A DNA stretch of 64,000 bases, from the NCBI RefSeq assembly GCF_019097595.1, contig NC_080729.1, positions 4,156,917-4,220,916 on the forward strand. The letters run 5' to 3'. Shown here in pieces: positions 1 through 11,550 of the stretch. Source of the stretch: Hemibagrus wyckioides. Lineage: Eukaryota; Chordata; Actinopteri; Siluriformes; Bagridae. Under the pieces are notes generated by a model, which worked only from the letters and a program-made list of their open reading frames with translations, was not told the origin of the DNA and did no database searches. Made by a program: the position numbers and the translations under genes. Positions within the stretch are counted from its first letter, which is position 1. Every line of letters starts with the position of its first letter.

Positions 1-1756
1 TTGGTAGAGCGGCACATGGTGTGCCCACACTACTCAAAACAACTTCTCCATAAACACCACAGCTGCTGGAGTGACTGGAATTGGAATCCAAAATGCTTAA
101 ACCCTTAAACACTTCACCGCCCACGGCTAAGCTTAGCCCTAACAGAGGTACACGCATCCAGTCCAACAAGTTATTCAACACCACAGTGATCACTGGGCTT
201 CAAATGTCTTAGTAGGGTATACTACAAAGAGATAGAAGGAATAAAACAGCATGGGACATTCTGTTACAGGAAATTAATCAACAACTGAGTGGAGTGATGA
301 GGCCTGACTTAAGTCAATTATTTTCCAGAAACGGCACATGCCAAAGTGAGTTATTCCTCTTGTACCACAGCGATTTGCCATGCTAACAGTTTTTATCTAT
401 TTGTTGTTACGTTTGTGAATTTTGTACAGGACAAGGTTATGACAGCTGCAAACATTTGCTTATGAAACATTTGTTTTGGGATCGTTGGTGGAAAATTTAC
501 AGCTTTACCACTGGTACTGGAGACTCCTTCCAAATATGATAAACAAACATGACTTCACAGGAAACACCACCATATTAACAGTTTCACACGTTGTTAAATC
601 TGACTTAAAAGACTTTTAAGTCAGATGAATCCTTTTATACCTTTTAAACGCCATATAGAGAACCACCAAGTTTCAGCCATGAAACTTGCCATTGGTATTA
701 AAATAAAAACACAGTATTCTATACGGTATGTAAAGCAAAAATAGTAAGAACAAATGCCAAATGTAGTGGAAAGGTAATCAGATTAGATTACAGTTTAAAT
801 AATCGAAAAGATTATGTTACTGATTACATCTTTAGTCGTGTAATTTGTAATCAGGACTGAATTACATTTCCTCAGAAATCAACCTGACGTTGTTAAGGTC
901 CTTGCTCAGGGGTCAGCTAGTGGCCGTGCTGGGATTTGAACGCAAACCTTGTTCTTATCTAATAATACCTAACATGCGACTTCTGTCTTTAGTCACAAGT
1001 GCCAAGGAAAATTTGAGGCGAGTTAAAGTAGCACTACTAACGCAAACCAAACACTCGGAGAACTCTGATAGTAAAATAGCTGGGGTTTGACCCCAAGCGC
1101 ACGGCGAAAACCAGATGTGATCCGATCAATAGACTCTCTCTTCCTCTTTGTGTGTCTCTCTCTCTCTTTCTCTCTCATGGAGGGGAAACGCTGCTATTTA
1201 TTTAGGTTAGGAGAATATACACTGGTGTGTCTTTGATGCAAATCCCCCTCCCTCTTTCTCACGCAGGCTTGTGGTTAGCCAAGCGGGAGCCCGTCGCCTT
1301 GGACGCGCTGCTTCCAATACAGGAAGCTGCCAAAGGGTCTCGTTTCCACTGCTAACGTGACGGACACATTTTAAAACAAAGGCAGAACCTCTGGCATGGG
1401 AGTGTATGTCCATCTGTCAGTGTGTGTGCAGGTCTGGGGTGGGCAATGTGTATGTGTGGTGGTAGTGGGGGTAAACCAAAGAGCCATCATAAAGAAAAAG
1501 AGGAGAAGATAGGGTGAAAGCAAAAAGGAGACACGTTTACATTGGAATGTTATTACTTCCATGTAGTACTTTTACTCACCAAATGAAGTCTGTTGAAATT
1601 CTCATCTGAATTACTCTCGATGTTAGAAAATGTCTAAATCGTGATTATTATAATATATTCATATTCATCTCGTGAATGATATATTTAAATTTTATTTTTT
1701 TAATTTATAACTTATATATAAATGAATTCTTATATATATCTTATATATAAATACAC

Positions 1757-1788
<32 letters not shown>

Positions 1789-2090
1789 TTGTAGGCTAAA
1801 TGCACTTTTAACAATAAAGAAAAAAATTAATACAACAAATAAAAAAAGAATAAAGTATATGTGAATGAATAAAGTGAAAAAATTTAAAATAATAAACACA
1901 AAAGAATGGATAAATAAATACATAAATACAATCTAATAAAAATAACAAATGATCACAACACATAGTAAAAATAATAATTATTATTATAATATTATTAATG
2001 TGTGATATGAATGTAAAGTGTAGTGCTACTGCTGTACTGTTATAGCATATTTATAATTATGTGTAACAGGAATAAATATGTGTATAGAGG

Positions 2091-2105
2091 ACAGAGAGAG
2101 AGAGG

Positions 2106-2153
<48 letters not shown>
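2091..2153. repeat. (GA)n microsatellite
   Basis: About 60 bases of nearly pure GA with two GGGA interruptions. Similar GA runs occur at 4868-4909, 5443-5477, 29672-29711 and 30248-30291. Confidence 0.95.
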
Positions 2154-2759
2154 TCCTTATCTCCATGACGACTCTACCATTGCTTTGTAAGGGTACGTGT
2201 TTCGTGATATCACAGATGTAAGTGAGGGTTCGAATTCAGCAGCCCTCTAGTCTGCGTATCGATTTCACTCACCAATCGCTTTGATCAGCAGCAGAAGCAG
2301 AGTAGAGGAGGGCTACAGGGGGCTCATCTGGAACACATCTGGGCCAAATTGGTTTCTGCGCCACAGCCACAACAGTGTCGACGTAGGGATGGATCCCCTG
2401 GGCTTTAGCCTTGCACACACTCGCTATGCTGGCTGGTTGTGGGAGAGGTGCAGTGCTTATGTGTAAAGAGGAACTCATCCTTCCCATCGCTCCATGGGGT
2501 CGGAGTGGATGAGGACACTGTTAGTGGGTGCGGATCGGGTCGGAAATGTGTTCAGAGTCACGCACGGAGGACAGAGGCTTTTTGTCAAATGGGTCAAAGA
2601 GTGAATAATTGTCTTTTATAAAGAGGAAGAAAGTGAAAATTAAATTGTAAACAAAATCATCGGAGTCGACTTCCTGTTTAAAGCAGCACTAATGACAGAG
2701 AAATAGCCATGTCCTGTGCACACCGCTTAATACAAAAACATTATATTGACCAGACACAC

Positions 2760-2935
2760 ACACACACACAAACAAGTACACATTTGCACACACATATACA
2801 TGTATGCAACACGGACATGAGCGCACACACACACACCTACTCACAAACAAGTACACATTCGCACACACATATACATGCATACAACACGCACATGCGCACA
2901 CACACACGCACACCCCACACACACACACTTCCTGC
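2760..2935. repeat. CA-rich tandem repeat, two ~75-bp units
   Basis: A CA microsatellite in which a longer unit beginning acaaacaagtacacat occurs at 2768 and again at 2843. Both copies contain acacacatatacatg and differ at a few positions. It is therefore a duplicated compound microsatellite and not a plain CA run. Plain TG runs follow at 3021-3046 and 3126-3160. Confidence 0.8.
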
Positions 2936-3463
2936 TGTCATGCTGCTAAAACACCGGGAAGGGGGCACTTTGTCTGAGCTGGCACTGAACTGTGACTTTA
3001 TTTAGAGTAAAGAGCTACAGTGTGTGTGTGTGTGTGTGTGTGTGTGGCTATTCATAAGGTCACAGCCTAAGTGAAAGGTGTGTGGTCTGTAGAGAGGAAG
3101 AAATAGTAGCAGTGGTACACAGATCGTGTGTGTGTGTGTGTGTGTGTATGTGTGTGTGTGAGTATTTTCTTTTTTTCATGACAGATAATCCCAATTAAGT
3201 AATTAATTCACTCCCTTCAATGGGAGTGAATACTTATGTACAGCAGTCATAGCAAATTATCAATGATTAAGTGGAATTAAAAAAAAATAACATCTTCATC
3301 ACACCATCCCATTGATTATTTTCCTGTAACTGCATACCGTCATCTTACTTGGTGCTCAGAAATGAAAGCGGCAATCAACATTTTTAAAGACATTTTCAAT
3401 AAAGATACTGTGTGTTTCCTCCACAGAGCTGTTGTCACTCCAATAGAACTAATTCCAAACAAA

Positions 3464-3464
3464 T

Positions 3465-3495
<31 letters not shown>

Positions 3496-3498
3496 TTT
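3464..3498. repeat. (ATTT)n microsatellite
   Basis: Nine uninterrupted copies of the tetranucleotide ATTT. A longer block of the same motif is at 58708-58759. Confidence 0.95.
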
Positions 3499-3727
3499 TG
3501 GGTCAATCTGTGAAGGTTGCTATAAACCAATCAGCAAGCTCCATCCTGAAAAGTACTTCCTCTTGGGCACAAACTAAAAACAGCCCTGGTTTATCCGATG
3601 GAAATGATTCTTAAGCTTGGGTTCCTAGAGTTCCGGAAAAGTCTATTTTAACAAACAAACACACACACACACACATACACACACACACACGAATCAGAAA
3701 CAAAGCAGAACCTTGTGACATGACTGC

Positions 3728-3905
3728 AAATAAATCTAAATAAAAAAAATAAATATAAATAAAATAAATAATAAAAAAATACATCTAAATAAATAAAATA
3801 AATATAAATAAAATAAATAATAAAAAATACATCTAAATAAAAAAATAAATGTAAATAAAATAAATAATAAAAAATATACATCTAAATAAAAAAATAAATG
3901 TAAAT
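3728..3905. repeat. AT-rich ~48-bp minisatellite
   Basis: Units marked by acatctaaata recur at 3781, 3829 and 3878 (periods 48 and 49), with a partial first unit before 3781. The unit body is built from aaataaat and aataataaaaa. About three and a half copies. Confidence 0.8.
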
Positions 3906-3979
3906 TAAAAAAAACCCTGATTTTTAACTTTCAATCTAGGCGCAAAAATCTGATTTGAAATATACTTTAAATATTAATT

Positions 3980-4112
3980 GTAGATTACTGATCGGAAGGT
4001 TGTGAGTTCGAATCCCAGGTCTACCTAACTGCCACTGCTGGGCCCTGGAGGGTCCATGTGGATGTAAATAATGAGATAAATGGATAAGGTCGTCTACCAA
4101 ATGCCAGAAATG
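3980..4112 (+). mobile_element. degraded tRNA-derived SINE
   Basis: The segment gtgagttcgaatcccagg resembles an RNA polymerase III B box. It is followed by gccactgctgggccct and then by ataaggtcgtctaccaaatg and a-rich aatgtaaaggtaaa, the usual order of body and tail in a common fish SINE family. The 5' A-box part is eroded. A copy in the opposite orientation is at 61440-61615. Confidence 0.65.
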
Positions 4113-4863
4113 TAAAGGTAAATCTTCATTAAATGATTAACATGGATATGATTTATTATTTACTAAAAAGCCACAATTTTGCCTTGGGTCCTTTTGTTTG
4201 TTTGTTTATATAATGGCTGGGCTGCTACATTAAATTGTGATGATGTTCATGTTCTGGTGCTGACCTGATGGAATCTTTTCCAGGGTTTCCCTCTCAAATC
4301 AAGAGCATGTTTTTTCACTCTCCATTTTCTTGGGATATCATATTAATGAGAAATCCAGGTATAGACATTGCTGCAAAGGCCCACAATGCAATCCTGCTAT
4401 ATGACAGAGATACTTGGGCAGAGACTTGGGTTGACTAGTTTATTAGCATCTGTTTGAGCGGAGTGTACAGATGACGAGGTGAGAGGCAGAAATGTAGTGT
4501 TAAATGTGTTCTTTCTAAGAAAGAAAGAACTTGGGGATTAATGAAAAGTGGCTGATTTGAGCATGTGCGGCTCGAGGTTAGCGATCGGGCATAAATCTCG
4601 ATCAGATTACGTTGTGCACAGGCGTAAAGTAAATATTTAGAGAGTATTTATTCTGGAACAATGAGAACAAAGGGAGCGCTATGTTTGAGACGGAACACTT
4701 GAGCGCTTCAGCGGTCAGGCCTCCTGATTTGGACGACGCAGCCTGAGAGCGTGTGTGTGTGCGCGAGTGTGTGTGTTGCAACCTTGATGTGGCAAGCTGA
4801 TCAAATCCCATGCTTCCATTCCCACATGGATCAGGAGGACGTAAAATCTATCAAAGCGAAATC

Positions 4864-4907
<44 letters not shown>

Positions 4908-5440
4908 GATGCAAACAGAAAGACTGAGAAACAGGAATTGTGCCGGAAAAAAAGATGCAGAAAGTGTGCGCAAGCTGAGTGACGGCTGCGTGGGCTTTTA
5001 CGCATGAGATTAATGTGAAGGGAGGAGAGGAGAGCATTATGGGTAACAAAGAACAATGCTCGCATTCAGAAAGCGTCTTCAACACGGCGACGGAAAGCTA
5101 GTCGAGCTCTTATAACGAGCCCGCTTGTATGGTTATGGTCTGCTTACACACACACACATGAATACACACAAGACCTCGCCACATGAATGAAAGAATAAAA
5201 GTGAACACTACAGGGATGAGGTTCTATTCCCCGGTCGGTGACATCAGTGCCTGAAACGTAAGCGGCATGGTGTCAGGTTGCTCCGAGATGAACGAGGAAA
5301 TTTAGCTATAGACACCTTGTTTATTTGGAGGGAGAGATGAGGAAAGATAGATGCAGTAACTGAAGGAAGGCGCTTAAGGTTATGGCGTGATTTGTAGGTC
5401 TTTGAGCTCGTCTTCGTCTTTAAGAATGTCTGGGGTAAGA

Positions 5441-5480
<40 letters not shown>

Positions 5481-5924
5481 AACGTCTCAGAGTTATCCGC
5501 TACGGCGCTTACACAAACAGTAATCCGAGCCTGTCTGCTCCGACACGCACGGCCTGTTTAACCCACGCGGATATTTATCACTGCGTCCCGAGAAACACTT
5601 TCTCACACTTTCACTAATCCTTGCTAGTCTGCTGGAATGAACAAGTGCTACTGAAATACTGCTCCTTGAAAGGAATCATTCAAAATGTTTGTAAAAATGC
5701 AAATAAATTAAGCCAAACGGATTCCCAATTCATGACACGCCCACAGTATATTGTTTGATCAGAAAATACACAAAAGTTTGAAGACTATCCCATTCCAGAT
5801 TCCTGTCTTCGCTGTTATGATAACCTCCAATGCTCACGAAAGACTTTCTACTAAATTTTGGAGCATGGCTTTGGGAGATTTAGTAAGGTGGTGATGATGA
5901 TAGTGATAGTGATAGTGGTGATGA

Positions 5925-6083
5925 TGTGGATCGGAGCTTTGTGCAGGACACTCCAGCCTTCACACCCCATGTCTTCATGGTGCAACAAGGGCAGTGAACA
6001 TGGAACACTTTGGTCTTCTTAGTTCCAGTGAAGAGTAATTGTAACATAACCTCATATACAATTGAGTGCTTTCAACAGATTAG
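5925..6083. mobile_element. fragment of a second Tc1-like element
   Basis: Stretches ggagctttgtgcaggac, tcttagttccagtgaag and acaattgagtgctttcaaca resemble the middle of another fish Tc1-like transposase gene, in plus orientation. Much is missing and no frame is open. It abuts the better preserved copy at 6087-6630, so one probably inserted beside or into the other. Confidence 0.45.
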
Positions 6084-6086
6084 ATA

Positions 6087-6630
6087 CACTATGTTGCCAA
6101 AAGGTTTGGGACGTGCACATGAATTTAATATAGAGTTGACCCATCCTTTGCAGCTATAACATCTTCAGCTCTTCTGGGAAGGCTTTCCAAAGGAATTTTT
6201 GACCATTTCTCTAAAAGTGCATTTGTGAGGTCAGACACTGATGTTGGACAAGAAGACCTGGCTCGCAGTCTCCGTTTTAATTCATCCCAAAGGTGTTCTA
6301 TCAGGTTGAGGTCAGGACAAGTTCCTCCACACCAAACTCACTCATCCATGTCTTTATGGACCTTGCTTTGTGCACTGATGGGCAGTCATGTTGGAACAGG
6401 AAGGGGTCATCCCCAAACTGTTCCCACAAAGTTTGGAGCATGAAATTGTCCAATTCTTGGTATGCTGAAGCATTAAGAGTTCCTTTCACTGGAACTGAGA
6501 GGGGCCAAGCACCAACCCCTGAAAAACAACACCTGAATTCAATGATTTGGAGGGGTTTCCCAAAACCTTTGCCAATTTAGTGTATATTTGGGTGTGATAG
6601 TCAGGTGTCCACAAACCTTCAGACACAGTG
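6087..6630 (-). mobile_element. Tc1/mariner-like transposon, internally deleted
   Basis: The ends are related inverted repeats: cactatgttgccaaaagg at the left and, read on the minus strand, cactgtgtctgaaggtttgt at the right. Between them, on the minus strand, lies the C-terminal half of a Tc1-type transposase with the D-containing motif FLFQHDCPSVHKARSIKTWM and WEQFGDDP. A shifted frame further on contains PIEHLW-type sequence. The N-terminal half is gone and frames are broken, so the copy is dead. The left flank is TA, the expected target; the right flank is TT. Confidence 0.85.
6301..6489 (-). pseudogene. Tc1-like transposase remnant
   Basis: A 62-codon open stretch within the element above. 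It shows KGTLNASAYQELDNF, WEQFGDDPFLFQHDC and SVHKARSIKTWMSEFGVEEL, the segment around the second catalytic aspartate of the DDE/D fold. No upstream catalytic aspartate or DNA-binding domain remains, and the frame ends early. It cannot encode a working enzyme. Confidence 0.85.
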
Positions 6631-8999
6631 TTGGAAATATTTAAATACAAACCAGAAAGCTTGCATTTAGGCCACTTTTATCCAATGCTGTACTGATTGA
6701 CACCAAATTATCAGATTTAAGCTTGGGCTGAATGATTTCAACATACTTCTGTCTGCTGTCAAGTTTACTTATCCAGAGTGCATTTACTTGTGGTAAAGAA
6801 GTGGTAAATTCACATCAAAACTAATACCATCGTAATCTGGCCAAATCTCAAAAGGCTCGTGAGGAAACTTCAACAGTGCGCTCTTAGTGTAAACAGCAGA
6901 GACTTGGCTCTCACACTGAGCGCTAACAGCATCTACAGCCTGAGAGCCTGAGAACTGGGCTTCGCTCACTCAGGCAGGGAGATTCCCACTGCTCGGGCGG
7001 ATGGAGATGAGCTACATTAACATCGGGAGGCAAACAGCGTAGCTCAGCCTGACAGAAAAAGAAAGAGAGCTCCACAGGTACGGGAGGTTCAGGTTCCTGT
7101 TTGGGGAGCACTTATCTGCAGTGGGGCTGTTAATGGTGCTGCTCTAGTGTCTCGCTCAACATCAGAGCTAGTAATAATGACAGTGAGCGCGTAGAAAAGA
7201 CTTTGGAACTTCCGTCATCTAACGTCCAATATTTGCATGGGTTTTTTGGAGATCTTTTGAGTGATGTCGGTGTTGTAATTATGATAACTTCACACTGGAT
7301 AAACGGACCTTTGTGCATACTGTGGATGGGTGTGTCTTCATTGTTGTCACACTAAAAATTCCATGTGTATTACATACTGCATGTGTTTGTTGCTTTTCCG
7401 GGTAATGATGTGAGCGCCACATTCCTTTGCTTCTAATTTGCATGAGCTTATATTACAAAAAAAATGAAGAGAAGCTATAGGAGTTTATGAGAAGGTATGT
7501 TCCAGATTTCTCCATTAACTAACCACCAAAATTGACGATACGACATAATGTAGTGCCTTCAATTAAAGATTTTTTTTTTTCAATAACATCATATATCTCC
7601 GAACACCAAGCTCTCCTTTCCTGAAGCAAGTGAGACTTCGGTTCCAGGTTGAATTTTAACTGCAAGGAATACTTCAGATGCCATTAAAACGAGCAGCAAT
7701 AAAGAACACATTAAACTTTCACACTTTCCTCATGTCTCCTTCGGTTTATTACTATGAGCGATTTGAGGTGCAAGAAAAAACCTGGTTGCTATTAAATGAT
7801 TAATTAGGGTTCAGCAATGAAAGGGAAAGCAAAAAAAAAAATTCAAGAAGGCCCATAACAAGCATGAGGCTTCCTCTGTTGAAGAGCTCTCTCGGGAGAA
7901 GATAAGGTTTCCAGCATGCAGGATCGACAGCAGCTGCCAATAAAACAAAGGGCAGAAAGACTACTTGGTACATTTGAGGTGATACGCAATGCAACATGGA
8001 TTCAGGCGTCATATTTAGGGAAGTAGTGGAACTCCGACACTTCGAGTGTCACTGTTAAAGCTGTGACGCTGAGCTTGATTGCTTCACCGTGCGAACACAA
8101 GGCGTTTAATTTGGACTAGCCTGCGACATGGCCTCACTCGGTATACACTCTTTATGCGAGACTAAAGGATTTGCCTTTTTTTAATATGTGACGCTGAGGG
8201 GGAGCGGTGGCAGGGGAGAGCTGTGCGACTGCAGGGAGCTGGCGCAGAGAGTGGGAAAAAGCCTGCGTGTTACTGCTAGCAACCTAGCAAGGGATCCAAA
8301 TAAATCACTGCCTTTCACAGAGGGAATAATTTAATCACAATACGCACACACATAGAGCAATGCACTAATGAAAAGCCCCCATCACTATGTCTCAAGAATG
8401 GAGCTCAAGACTAGGAAACCCTGCGCCTGGCACAGCTCACGCTCCTTTTTATGAGCTCCAGACATTAGTATCAGTGAGGGAAGCCTCTACATACTACGAC
8501 AGCGCTAAGCTGGGCCCTGGTGACTCAACTCTCCTTTTAATATAAAACAAATACAAACAAATGCAGGGCCATAAAAAGTAGAGTGGTCACGTCAGCGGTT
8601 ACTGTAGGCAGAAAAGGTACTGATCATAAATTTTCTGCTCTGTGTTTTTACTGGACTTTGGTGTAGCGGCTTTGTGGTTGCAGGTATTAAGACCAGGCTG
8701 GACTTAACGGAAGGCTGTGTCGTTTCTGGCTGGGAGTGAAGGAACAGAGCTTTACTCGAGCTCTTATGCAAACAGAGAAGAGTGATGATAAAAGAGATCG
8801 GTATCGTGATTGTAAGATTACTCTCCATCTGCGGAAGGGAGAAATGATGGGGTGTTTTAGACTAGACAGGGAAGGAGAAATAAAAAAAAGGAATAAAAAA
8901 AATAAAAGCTCACTAAAAAAGATGAAAATCATGATGAAAAACAAACGCTATAACCAGCATTCAATCATAAGTCTTCATTAAGCACTTTAAGCAGCAGGA

Positions 9000-9215
9000 G
9001 CCAATTCCGGGAACACTTAGTGGATATATGCCCAGGATTGGAAGCCAGTCCATTCAGTCCATGGTCAGCCAGAGAACCTAGAGGAATCCCACATGGACAA
9101 TCAGAGAACATGCAAAACTCTGTACAGACAGTAATCCCATCTCTGGGAGCAAACTGGTGGCGCCGAAGCCATGTAGCGGTAATGCTACCTGTTGTGCCAC
9201 AGTGTTGCCCATCAA
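9000..9215. repeat. eroded dispersed repeat of the fish LINE/SINE 3'-end type
   Basis: Phrases such as ccagagaacctagaggaatc, acatgcaaaactctgtacag and gcggtaatgctacctgttgt match the order seen in a very common fish repeat that normally reads gaggaaacccacac, gaacatgcaaactcc, gctaaccactg. Heavily diverged; strand and class not decided. Confidence 0.5.
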
Positions 9216-11139
9216 CCAGCATGACCAGTATAATCCATGCTGATTGCAGTCAACCAACCAAAAAGATCATCTAAACAACAAGGTTCTTCTAGTCAACTAT
9301 GGCTAAGCTGCAGCTAAGCCAGGATAAACCAGCATCATCTACGCGAGTATAAACTTGTCTTCTTACAATAGGAAGGGCAAGAAAAAAGAAGCCTGTACCT
9401 CCTCATTCCTTGTTTATTACACTCCTTTGTCATGTGAGTTAATGGGCCCCACTTCTAATTCCTTCCAGTTTATTTTATAGTCAAGCTGCTTCACTTTCTC
9501 AAGCCTCACAATACCCTTTGCACCATCGCTGCCTTTTTAATTGCGTCTGACATATACTTTGGCTTGCCTGAAATAAGAGATGAAGTGAGACAAAAGCCGA
9601 AGCCAAGGTTCCATCACCAAGTCTGTCCTAACGGCCCGCAGGAAGTTCTCGAAAGACTAATGATGTTTGTTTGTTATTCTTTAAAGCCGAGCTGGAGCGG
9701 TTCCGGTGTTAAATCAGCGTTACGTTAGCATGCATGACAAAGCTCTGTCGTGAGTTCTGTTGGGGATTTTTTTTTTCATCCAACACAAGCAATATGAGGC
9801 CAAATGGAGGCTCGGTCCAGCTCACAGATGGATGGGTGGAAAGGGGGGGGGTGTGGGGTTAGCTGAAATAAAGACACAGGGAGCAAGAGAGTTGAAGCAA
9901 AAAAATAAAAATACACAACTGGGTGCAAATGAAAAACTGCTGAGACCTCTCTCGAGTTATAAATTTTGCACAGTCCATTGCAGTCCGAGATTTTATGCTC
10001 TCCTCTGCTATAAAAAGTAATCAGTAAGGCTTAAATCACTCCTTTCCAAACTGTCAAAGAACACAAACACAAGCAAATAGTCTACAACAGCTGGGGGAAC
10101 CCTGGCAAATGGAAGAGGAACAAGAAACGGATGATAAAAGTTAAATGGATGAAAAAGTGGAAAAATAATAATCGGAGAACCTTTTAACCTACATAATATA
10201 CTACAACTGAGAGTATAGCAGTAACTAAATTTTGTGAACTTTTTGTGGAAATTGCTATAAAATTCTATTTGCTATAAAATTTTGTTGTAGCTTACAAAAA
10301 GATGGCCAAAAAAATGTGGACGTCTGACCATCACACCCTTCCCTAAACTTCAACACAATTATAAAAACACAATTTTCTGGAATTGTCCTTTCCTGTATCT
10401 GGACCAAATCCATACTAATGCCCTTAATTGTTGAAATGGATGTTTAACAAGCACATTTGAGCGTGATGATTAAGGCATCTACATATTTTTGGCCCTATAG
10501 TATCTATTAGATTTCAGTGGAATTTGTACGGTACTTCTAGATACCTGAAATGGCTTTCCAGCACTGGCTTTTACAGTGGAGTCAGAAGGTGTTATTCTAT
10601 TCGAGGAAAGCTTAGAATCTTTTTTTAGTAATCAAGATTATCAGATCATAACAAAAATAACTTTGAAAAAAAAAAGAAAACATGGAGCATGGAACAGGAG
10701 ATAGTTTGGGAATGTATGTTTTGGTTTGTAGGGTCAAGGTCCCCTGACTGTTTCATATAAGATTGCAGAGTGGACTGGGAATCTTGTTGTTCTTAGATTA
10801 ACCCGATTTGCCAAGTTAAACTGGCTTCTAAGCCCTGCAACATTAACACAGGATCAGATCTACTGTGTGGCCACGTCGTCGCCATAGCACAGGGCTGAGG
10901 TAATTCCCGCCTGCTGACTTTCAAAGAGTTGCCCTCAACTGTTGGTCTAATTCTATTTTGAATACCCTTATCAAACAGCTCATGGAACCACAATTTCACC
11001 CGATTGTGTTAATGCCATTCAAACACCCACGGGGTTTTATTTCCATTTGCAGATATGTTTGCGATTGATTACTATTAGTTTGTATCACTGGGGAAAAAAT
11101 GAGCTGTAACCAAGAGCTATAAGCAAAAAGAGGCGTTTG

Positions 11140-11550
11140 GGCCTGGATCTCTGACACATACCTCCCAGACATTTTAAAGAACCACCCTGGTAATAGAACA
11201 CAGCCCACCAAGTCCTCGCTGTGGGATTCCCCAAATTGATGGATCTGATGAAAACAACAGTGTCCAAATCTAAGAATGGTGCAAGATCTCTGATTTTTTC
11301 CTCACTAGATCTGTGATTTATTCCTCCCAGAAGGTATAAAGAACCAGACCATAAATAGAACTCAGCCCACTAAGACCTTGCTGCGGCTGTCTCCAAATTG
11401 ATGGATCTGATGAAACCAGTGACGTACAAATCTAAGAATGGTGCAAGTTCTCTTACTTTTTTCTCCCTGAATCTCTGACCTATTTCTCCTAGGAAGTAGA
11501 ACCAGTCAATGTAAGAATAGAAGACAGTTCTAAATCTTTAGCATGACATC
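11140..11550. repeat. 163-bp tandem duplication, about 2.5 units
   Basis: The marker gatctctgacacatacctc at 11145 recurs as gatctgtgatttattcctc at 11309 and aatctctgacctatttctc at 11472 (periods about 164 and 163). Each of the first two units also contains ccaaattgatggatctgatg and aaatctaagaatggtgcaag. The third unit is truncated. Units differ at roughly a fifth of positions, so the duplication is old. Confidence 0.85.

Noticed and set aside
2269..2487. Possible exon (minus strand) with a donor-like gtgagt after it
   Set aside because: The peptide matches nothing I know, there is no convincing acceptor, and it does not fit the phase required for the last bbs9 exon.
3980..4030. Possible tRNA gene from a B-box-like segment
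   Set aside because: No acceptor or anticodon stem can be drawn, and the flanks match a SINE body.
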